A stretch of DNA of 13,323 nt from contig CM018899.1 of assembly GCA_009663005.1 (NCBI GenBank), positions 2,037,501-2,050,823 of the forward strand, given 5' to 3'. Shown in pieces: positions 7,612-13,323 of this stretch. This stretch comes from Actinidia chinensis (Eukaryota; Streptophyta; Magnoliopsida; Ericales; Actinidiaceae). The notes under the pieces are model-generated. The model made no database searches. It had not been told where the DNA came from and worked only from the letters and a program-made list of their open reading frames with translations. Position 1 is the first letter of the stretch. Every line of letters begins with the position of its first letter. The position numbers were made by a program, and so were the translations under genes.

Positions 7612-9623
7612 CTAATTAAAGCTGGGGCAGAGCAGCTTATGGACTGGCCCCAAGAGTTGTTCGCAAGGGGATGTGAACCTGAGACGTTGGGGTGGGGGTT
7701 TAAGTCCCTTAGTCGTGGCCAAACTCCCACTTAGACCAACCCCTTGGGGTTAGGTTGAATTGTTAGTTGATACTCATAATGGAGATATTGGTGTCATCAT
7801 ATTCTTTTAGGTGATCAATTAGACATTCTTCAGCAGCAAATATTTTAAGTTTGTGCTGGTAATATAATAACTAAACAAGCTTGGGCTGGTTTAACCCTGA
7901 AAAATTCTTTGATGCTCGATAGGGCTTCTTAAAGTAAATATTGTGCTCGTCTGTTCTGTGCATATGATAGAAGTATGTCATTTCCCTTGTCATGGCAGCT
8001 GGACTGTTAAAAACAGTATTATTCATTGTGTTGTTTACAGTTCCATAATGATTTTTTATACCATGTTTCATTGTTTTGTGCAGGAGACACTAAGAGTCAA
8101 GGATGAAGAACTGCAGAATTTGGCTAGGGACCTTCGTGCTCGGGATTCAACTATAAAAGAGATTGCAGAGAAACTATCTGAAACTGCTGAGGCTGCTGAG
8201 GCTGCAGCATCAGCTGCTCACACAATGGATGAACAAAGGAGAGTTGCTTGTGTGGAGATCGAGCGCTTAGCAAAAGATTCAAAGAAACAGTTAGACTCAT
8301 CCATGTTGAAGGTGCCATTGAACTCTCATCTTTCCAATGATTTAATGCATCTTTATTAACCTATTTAAGTATATTCAGTCATAATCTTCGCAATTATGTT
8401 GATGTAGCTAAGAGAGTCTGAGGAAAAGGTTATGGTTCTAAGTAAAGAAAGAGATCAACTAATTAAGCAGAGGGATTCTGCCCTTCATGAAGCCTTTATG
8501 CGGTCTGTAGCTTGCAAAATCTAAGAAGCGTTTGTGATATGGAAGGAACTGTTGTTAGGGCTGAGGGAGAAGGTCAGGGTTTCAGAAGCAGATGCTGAAG
8601 CTAGAATTAAAGAAGCTGCACAAAAGGAGGCAGCAGCATTAAAAGAGAAGTTAGAGCTTCTTGCGTATGCGAACATGTTACAAGCACAACTTCAAAGGTT
8701 TTACTGTCACATCTCAGTTAATTTTTGAAATGAATACATGACTTCTGTGCCATGCATTTCTTACCTTATTTACTTGCAATTTTTTCTTCACATTTCCATA
8801 TTTTGGGACAGGTGGTCCTTACAAGGATAACTCTTTTCGTAGTAAGTTAGGTAACATCAATTATTTCAGTATTGAAAAATAGGACTATGTTGAGGCTATG
8901 GACTCCTTTTTACTTGCATGCAGAAACACTGAATGTGTAGACATTCAACAAACTATGCAATATAGATTAATTTGAAATGTTATTGCAAGTCCTTTTTATT
9001 CAGAGTTTGACGGCACCCATTTTGAGGTTAGACCAAAAGTAGTCATGGTTGCAACTTGCAAAGATATTATCTAAATGCTACTCTTATTGAAATGTGGAAT
9101 CTACCTTATTGTCTGTATTTTTAGTAATTTAATACTTTGAAGAAACCTCCAGTCTTCCTACCTTCCTTTTCATCCCTTCACTCTCCTTTAAATTGGTAAT
9201 GCATTAGTAGTTTTGTTTAAAGATGAATAAATAGATGAATCATATTTTCCTATGAACAGACAACAGGTCGATACAAAACAAGTCTTTGAGGAGAAGATTG
9301 AGTCTTGTTCAGACAATGGTAATACTGTACCACGGACGAAGCATGTCGATCCATCAGATGATAATGTTGACAAAGCATGCCTAAGTGTTTCTAGAGCAAT
9401 TCCAGTTTCCGGAGAGAGTGTCGTCCATTTGGTGGCAGGTCAGCCAAATCTCAGCCCAGTTGGAGATGGTGAGTGGAGTGACATTCCAGCAACAGAAGCT
9501 AGGATAGCTGATGTAAGAGAAATTGACCCTGAAGCAGAAGGGAGAAGCTTGGATGTACCTGTGGTTAGCCTACCAGTCAATAGCCACCATGAGCAACAAG
9601 TGAACTCTTTCCACCAGCCTTGA
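3295..9623 (+). CDS. SWAP70: SWAP70-type PH-domain coiled-coil protein, ten exons, exon 9 damaged
   Basis: Exons by GT-AG sites and phase: 3295-3318, 3405-3509, 4541-4602, 4702-4785, 4894-4925, 5079-5160, 6998-7226, 8084-8311, 8408-8697, 9260-9623. They sum to 1500 nt (499 codons plus TGA), close to the roughly 500 residues I recall for Arabidopsis SWAP70 (At2g30880). Residues about 33-133 form a PH domain, with LRKWNERW in its second strand and the conserved C-terminal Trp at 125 (AWVSTL). Exons 8-9 encode an Ala/Glu/Lys-rich coiled coil. Exon 10 encodes an acidic tail ending FHQP. Known for the family: the PH domain binds phosphoinositides at membranes, and rice SWAP70 is reported as a Rac/ROP exchange factor acting in immunity. 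Oddity: TAA at 8522-8524 lies in frame (codon 321) within clustered indels, yet frame is regained by 8567. It is either an assembly error or a recent pseudogene truncated at 320 residues. The family call is firm; function of this copy is not. Confidence 0.9.
3510..4540 (+). other. Intron 2 of the SWAP70-type gene (1031 bp)
   Basis: A GT-AG intron in phase 0, with acceptor TTTCAATTAG. It is AT-rich. A short tandem (ACTGTTTTATA twice, near 3550-3572) is visible. I see no gene, RNA or transposon that I can name in it. Confidence 0.85.
5290..5620. other. C-rich, G-poor tract inside intron 6, origin unknown
   Basis: The plus strand is strongly skewed: 5341-5400 has 24 C against 7 G, and 5461-5520 has 27 C against 3 G. 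The flanking intron is AT-rich. The short open frames here (5214-5534, and 5531-5719 which runs on into the glutaredoxin fragment) translate to Pro/Thr/His-rich low-complexity sequence with no domain I recognise. The tract directly precedes the glutaredoxin fragment, so the two may have arrived together. Confidence 0.55.
5621..5783 (+). pseudogene. Glutaredoxin C-terminal fragment, interrupted by a stop codon
   Basis: The frame at 5636 onward reads RTVPNLFIGGELVAGC, then an in-frame TAA at 5717-5719, then GGQLVPLLADAGAI, and ends at a TAA (5781-5783). This is the C-terminal half of a plant glutaredoxin: the TVP motif holding the cis-proline, the FIGG strand, the G-G/C glutathione-binding turn and the LVPLL…AGAI helix. 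The N-terminal half with the active-site cysteine is not visible upstream, where only the C-rich tract is found. It lies in the same orientation as the host gene, inside its intron, and cannot encode a working enzyme. Whether it derives from a CPYC- or CC-type paralogue is unclear. The missing half and the lack of a poly(A) tail fit a captured gene piece better than a complete retrocopy. Confidence 0.72.
7516..7528. repeat. SINE target-site duplication, left copy
   Basis: A 13-bp direct repeat matching 7754-7766 at 12 of 13 positions. It directly abuts the A-tail end of the SINE. Confidence 0.85.
7529..7753 (-). mobile_element. tRNA-derived SINE, apparently full length (225 bp)
   Basis: Read on the minus strand, the element starts CTAACCCCAAGGGGTTGG, has an RNA polymerase III A box TGGTCTAAGTGG (7738-7727) and a B box AGGTTCACATCC (7680-7669), and ends in a run of eight A (7536-7529). 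It is bounded by 13-bp direct repeats, GTTGAATTGATAG at 7516-7528 and GTTGAATTGTTAG at 7754-7766, with one mismatch. These are its target-site duplications. The start and the two boxes resemble the plant Au-type SINEs, but I do not assign a family. SINEs encode no protein and are moved by a LINE enzyme. The good duplications suggest a fairly recent insertion. Confidence 0.85.
7754..7766. repeat. SINE target-site duplication, right copy
   Basis: A 13-bp direct repeat matching 7516-7528 at 12 of 13 positions. It directly abuts the 5' end of the SINE. Confidence 0.85.
8698..9259 (+). other. Intron 9 of the SWAP70-type gene (562 bp)
   Basis: Donor AG|GTTTTA and acceptor TATGAACAG. The split Arg codon AG|A rejoins to give QLQR-QQVDTK, as expected for the family. 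The donor is a weak match (GTTTTA). No gene or named element is visible inside. Confidence 0.87.
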
Positions 9624-10200
9624 TATTTTGACTGTTTACGATTGAAAAACAGTGGATCGCATTCAAGGTGGGCGTTGGATACATCAATCCTATTATTGTT
9701 GTGAACCTTCTTCGTGTGCCTTTACTTCATACTTGATACTTCAATCATAATTAAGATATCTACATTGTGATTGTCGTGAAAGTTATATGTTCTTTCTTTT
9801 TTTCTTTCTTTCTTTTCCTTTATTTTTACCGGAGGTAATATGAAATTTCTTGTGACGTTTTAGTTTTCAACAATGTGGTACTTTCATCTCTGTAGAGTTC
9901 AGCTATAAAAATCATATTTGATCAGCTTTCAGAGCTCTTTTTTTTTTTTAAGTTGATAGTATTGGAGATCTATTACCAGTAATGTTTTTAGCAGACTTTT
10001 AAATAGCATTCTTGATGTCGTATGCATGAATTGATTATTTCCAACTAGTTATCTAGCTTAAATGTTATGTTTGACGATGCAATGCTCATATAATTAAGTT
10101 TAAGACTTTATTGGTTAGAAATTGCCAAGAGTTGGAAAACAAGAGTTGGAAAACTCCTCCATGTTTCCTTCTATCATACATTACTTAACACACCTTCCTT
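9624..10200 (+). other. 3' untranslated region and downstream flank of the SWAP70-type gene
   Basis: AT-rich sequence after the TGA with a long pyrimidine stretch (about 9789-9826) and a run of T near 9938-9949. No exact AATAAA is seen close to the stop, so I cannot place the poly(A) site. No other gene is visible. Confidence 0.5.
10127..10154. repeat. 14-bp perfect tandem duplication
   Basis: AAGAGTTGGAAAAC occurs twice head to tail, at 10127-10140 and 10141-10154. It is a simple local duplication in intergenic DNA. Confidence 0.9.
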
Positions 10201-11010
10201 CTGGCACCAGAAAATGTTGTTTCACGAGAAAATCAGTTGAACATTTCGACTGCTACTTTACTGACGAGTTAACCCTGGACAGTATTTAAACAGCAAACTG
10301 GCTATCAGAGTACAGCTATGCGTGCTGAGGAGGGGTTATTGGTCTCAGGGGTATTCAACCAAATAATAATATGTTTGAAACTATTTCCAAGCAGAAAACC
10401 CTTTCATGCAATAAAGCGGTTAAAAGTCAAGTTGTTGTACCACATGTATCTGAGAACTGTGTTACCCAACTTCAAATTTGGTTCTTAAAATAAATTTGGA
10501 AAAAGATTGTGTTGATACTTAATTTGCCATCGCTACAACCTTAACAAAATCAACACAGAAGATTTGCATATCGGAATTGGCATAGTTCTTATGATAAGCA
10601 GTATCGTCTCTAACAGTTTATTAGTTTTGATTCGTTGCATCTCTCATCATAAAAATATCCCATCCTTTTGATTATAGTACACATATTAAACGATTGTATA
10701 ACTAGTGTCTTTCAAATCATAGAAATCAAATACAATTGCTAGATGGAGAAAATCAATTGATTGAACAAAAACTGTAGCCTTTAAATGTTATACATAAGTC
10801 GCATCAACATCAAAAACTCTAACAAGATACAAAAATATTTAAGTTATTTGACTAGGAATTCATAGACATAGTAAGAAGGAAGGTCTAGCCACTCATGCTT
10901 TCTTGGATGGCCAAGGTGGCAGCTCTAGGGGATTTCCTTTTTCTTGCTCCCATTCTCTCCGCTAGCTGAACCCTAAGGATTTTCCTTTTATACCACCCCG
11001 GAAGCCGAGT

Positions 11011-11084
11011 CCTTTCCAACACTTGCAATGCAAGCATTACTGACGATCATGTAGGACCGCCCTTTCCAACACTTGCAATGCAAG
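11011..11084. repeat. 24-bp direct repeat containing a near-palindrome
   Basis: CCTTTCCAACACTTGCAATGCAAG lies at 11011-11034 and again at 11061-11084, 50 bp apart, without mismatch. Each copy holds the near-palindrome CTTGCAATGCAAG. The second copy runs on to within 7 bp of the palindrome at 11091. Confidence 0.9.
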
Positions 11085-11090
11085 TGGAGT

Positions 11091-11106
11091 CATTGGCCGG
11101 CCAATG
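11091..11106. repeat. 16-bp perfect palindrome with inverted CCAAT boxes
   Basis: CATTGGCCGGCCAATG is its own reverse complement. It contains an FseI-like GGCCGGCC core flanked by inverted CCAAT elements. No gene start is visible nearby, so a promoter role is not supported. Confidence 0.85.
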
Positions 11107-11995
11107 GCATTTCCTCTTTCCCTCTTTTTTTCTCTTGTGGTTCCAATTGCAGGGTTGTACTCTAGACACTTCCTTGGGAATCTATACTTCCAATTCAAAA
11201 CAAATTTCATGTCACCGACTCTCACAGCCTGCTATCACAAAAAGCAGATCAAAAGCATCAAGTAACAATGAGATAGGACTTAACAAAGGCATGCTATAGA
11301 GGGCCTAAATGTTACATTTCGGCACCTATCAGTTATCTATGGACGTTTTTGTAATGGTGCCAAAAAAAAAAATTCGATTTGTTGAAGAACCAGGTGATTC
11401 CTGTTGAAAGGGTGCTAAAACCTTTTGGCTACTTTAACGATGATTTAAACGATATCCAAACTGTGAATTAGGTGTGGGAGCAAAGCCATGTGCATGCGTA
11501 GAAGGGATTATCTACAGAGGTTTTTCGTTATGGCACCTAAAAGTTCAATTTCAGAGGAAAGTAAGTGACTGATTAAAACGGTTAATTGGGAACAGTATGC
11601 AAATGGTGAAACGGGGTAAGGGTGGAAAACTATATGCACCACTAAGAGGGATGATCTATGGACGGTTTTCATTTTGGAACCTAAAAATTTTGTTTCATGA
11701 GTAAACTAGGTGATTCCAGATTGAAATGGTTAAAAAATTGACTGCTACTTTATCAACGAGTTACCGAGATGTTCTTTCTGGCAGTAGAAAAATACTAGTC
11801 ATTTCAATTGAAATAATTTTTTTAAGTGTTACTTCACCATCGAGTTAACTCATATCGGTATCCAAACTATGAACCGAATGATGGAAGAAAGCCTTATGCA
11901 TGCCTAGGACAGATTATTTGGAGGTGGGTCGGTCTAGAACCAAAAACTACTACTTCACGAGCAAACCTAGTTACTCCAATTTAATGGGTTGAAGA

Positions 11996-12332
11996 GATCA
12001 AGGGTTCAATAGTTTTTCACAGCTTCTTTTTCTTGGAATGGATTGATTCCCTCGAGAAACATCAGGTGGGGCCACAACTTGTGAGTTTTTGGTTCAGACC
12101 AAATCTGACCCACTGACCGTCAAGCGAATTTTTTTGATACCATCCGTTCGATTGACTGTCGGTCTGCTATTAGTCGGATCATTCTGATCCAAGGTGACTG
12201 TCGGGTGTGAGTGAGGTGGTTCGTCCATCTCGGAGTTAAATTTGTGCCCTCCATTTGGTCATCCGGTCGCTAGAAATTGCTGTGCGAATAAAGACCGGGA
12301 CAACACTATTTTTGGCCATGGATTCAGTGAGG
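11996..12332. other. Intergenic stretch, no recognised feature
   Basis: This segment between the satellite-like repeat and the 31-bp minisatellite is somewhat richer in G+C than its surroundings (for example 12061-12300). I see no ORF of note, tRNA-like boxes, LTR termini or inverted repeats that I could defend. Confidence 0.4.
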
Positions 12333-12627
12333 TTTAGTGATTCTATCAAAAATTTAGTGATTCCACCAATATTCTGATCAAAATTTTAATAATTTCATCA
12401 CTATTCCAAACAAGTTTTAGTTATTCTACGACTATTCCAAACCAAATTTAGTGAATCTATCACCATTTTGAATAAGTTTTAGTGATTCTATCACCACACA
12501 AGTTTTAATAATTCCATCATCATTACAAACAAGTTTTAGTAATTTTATCACCATTCCAAACAAGTTTGAGTAATTCTAATCAACATTGAAAACAAGTTTA
12601 CGTGATTCCATCACCATTTTAGATGAG
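12333..12627. repeat. 31-bp minisatellite, about ten diverged units
   Basis: The unit runs TTTTAGTGATTCTATCACC then ATTCCAAACAAG (31 bp). Clear units begin near 12384, 12415, 12477, 12504, 12535, 12566 and 12598; the first units (12333, 12353) are shortened or diverged. Substitutions and small indels are scattered among copies. It ends within a few bases of the telomeric array. Confidence 0.85.
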
Positions 12628-12633
12628 GTCCAG

Positions 12634-13037
12634 TTTAGGGTTTAGGGTTTAGGGTTTGGGGTTTGGGGTTTGAGGTTTGGGGTTTGGGGTTTCGGGTTCA
12701 GGGTTCAAGGTTTAGGGATTAGGGTTTAGGGTTTAGGGGTTAGGGGTTAGGGGTTAGGGGTTGGGGATAGGGGTTAGGGGTTAGGGTTTAGGGGTTTAGG
12801 GTTTAGGGGTTAGGGTCTAGGGTTTAGGGTCTAGGGTCTAGGGTTTTTGGTCTAGGGTCTAGGGTCTAGGGTCTAGGTCTAGGGTCTAGGGTTTAGGGTC
12901 TAGGTCTATAGGGTTTAGGTTTAGGGTCTAGGGTCTAGGGGTTAGGGGTTAGGGGTTAGGGTTTGGGGTTTAGGGGTTAGGGGTTAGGGTTTAGGGGTTA
13001 GGGGTTAGGATTTAGGGTTTTAGGGTTTTTTAGGGGG

Positions 13038-13068
<31 letters not shown>

Positions 13069-13323
13069 TGAGGGTTTAGGTTTTATGGTTAGTGGTTAGG
13101 TTTAGTGTTTAGGGTTATAAGGGTCTAGGGTCTAGGGTCTAGGGTCTAGGGTTAGTGTCTATGGGGCTAGGTCCTAGGGTCTAGGGATCAGGGGTCTAAG
13201 GGTTTTAAGGGTTTTAGGGTTTTAGGGTTTTAGGGTTTAGGGTCTCGGATCTCAGGGTCTTGGGGTAGTGTTGGGGTTTAGGGGTTAGGGGTTAGGGGTT
13301 AGGGGTTAGGGGTTTAGGGTTTA
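12634..13323 (+). repeat. Degenerate plant telomeric repeat array (TTTAGGG and variants), open at the window edge
   Basis: The array starts with canonical TTTAGGG units and continues to the last base. Variants are common and grouped: TTTGGGG near 12655-12690, TTAGGGG near 12735-12785, 12930-13005 and 13270-13312, TCTAGGG near 12815-12925 and 13120-13160, and TTTTAGGG near 13200-13235. The G-rich strand runs 5' to 3' rightward, the polarity expected if the chromosome end lies to the right. The degeneracy suggests the proximal edge of a telomere or an internal telomeric tract rather than the freshly synthesised tip. Confidence 0.93.
13042..13068. repeat. Homopolymer run of 27 G
   Basis: An unbroken run of G inside the telomeric array. 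Its exact length is unreliable in any sequencing method and it may be a collapsed or slipped stretch of G-rich repeat. Confidence 0.9.

Larger units (their letters stand above)
7227..8083 (+). other. Intron 7 of the SWAP70-type gene (857 bp), host to a SINE
   Basis: Phase-0 intron with donor AAG|GTAGGA and acceptor TTTTGTGCAG. It carries the complete SINE at 7529-7753 in antisense orientation. The rest is AT-rich and I recognise nothing else in it. Confidence 0.88.
10203..11995. repeat. Diverged satellite-like repeat, several decayed copies
   Basis: A motif TATCTATGGACGTTTTT…GG(C/A)ACC…A(G/A)GTGATTCC recurs at about 11334, 11508, 11653 and 11913, with growing divergence (the last reads ATTATTTGGAGG). 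A second block, ATCCAAACT-TGAA…GCATGC, precedes the copies at about 11453 and 11858. A third, GACTGCTACTTTA…GAGTTA, is shared by 10248-10273 and 11740-11763, and more loosely by 11430 and 11828. Spacings of about 175, 143 and 262 bp suggest a unit near 150-260 bp with internal deletions. I find no coding frame across it. The stretch 10280-11000 between the outlying copy and the main cluster holds no feature I recognise. Confidence 0.6.

Noticed and set aside
7498..7734. Open frames on both strands across 7498-7734
   Set aside because: They fall almost wholly inside the SINE, which is non-coding.
7669..7738. A true tRNA gene, from the A and B boxes
   Set aside because: The boxes belong to a SINE head. 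No acceptor stem or cloverleaf with an anticodon can be drawn, and the element has an A-tail and target-site duplications.
8534..8728. A separate small gene starting at the ATG at 8534
   Set aside because: It is the in-frame continuation of SWAP70 exon 9 after the damaged patch, running past the exon 9 splice donor into intron 9.
11037..11299. Short overlapping open frames on both strands
   Set aside because: They lie in repeat-bearing intergenic DNA. There are no domains, no splice support, and the length is what chance allows.
12333..12627. A CRISPR-like array of regular repeats
   Set aside because: The 31-bp units are contiguous and diverged, without unique spacers, in a plant nuclear context. 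This is a minisatellite.
1..13323. A new multi-gene defence or biosynthetic system
   Set aside because: Only two genes are present, both from known plant families, divergently oriented and about 2.5 kb apart, with no shared pathway. The rest is repeats and decayed fragments.

Overview
The window is plant nuclear DNA, most likely from a eudicot. The signs are: a ten-exon gene with GT-AG introns, a plant-specific AT-hook (AHL) gene, a tRNA-derived SINE, Ty1/copia debris, and Arabidopsis-type TTTAGGG repeats at the right edge. I cannot name the species. I found no operon, CRISPR array or prokaryotic feature, and no credible new biochemical system. The interest lies in one damaged exon, the contents of two introns and the repeat structure of the right third.

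Layout. 1-758 (minus): a nearly complete AHL gene with one AT-hook and a PPC/DUF296 domain; its last few codons lie beyond the left edge. 759-3150: intergenic DNA with the probable AHL TATA box, a possible short MITE, a PIF/Harbinger-like terminus and a Ty1/copia polyprotein remnant. 3155-3294: a 33-bp direct duplication and a (TC)20 tract in the probable 5' leader of the next gene. 3295-9623 (plus): a SWAP70-type gene with an N-terminal PH domain and coiled coils. I place all ten exons by splice sites and reading phase. They total 1500 nt, but exon 9 carries an in-frame stop inside a patch of clustered, frame-compensating indels. Intron 6 (1837 bp) holds a broken glutaredoxin fragment and a strongly C-biased tract. 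Intron 7 holds a complete minus-strand SINE with target-site duplications.

9624-13323: no gene seen. This part is a diverged satellite-like repeat (about 10.2-12.0 kb), then a 31-bp minisatellite (12333-12627), then about 690 bp of degenerate telomeric repeat running off the right edge. The G-rich strand runs 5' to 3' rightward, which suits a subtelomeric position with the chromosome end to the right, although an internal telomeric array is also possible.

The two genes face away from each other, about 2.5 kb apart. Nothing suggests that they act together: one encodes a chromatin-associated regulator, the other a phosphoinositide-binding, probable ROP-GTPase regulator.
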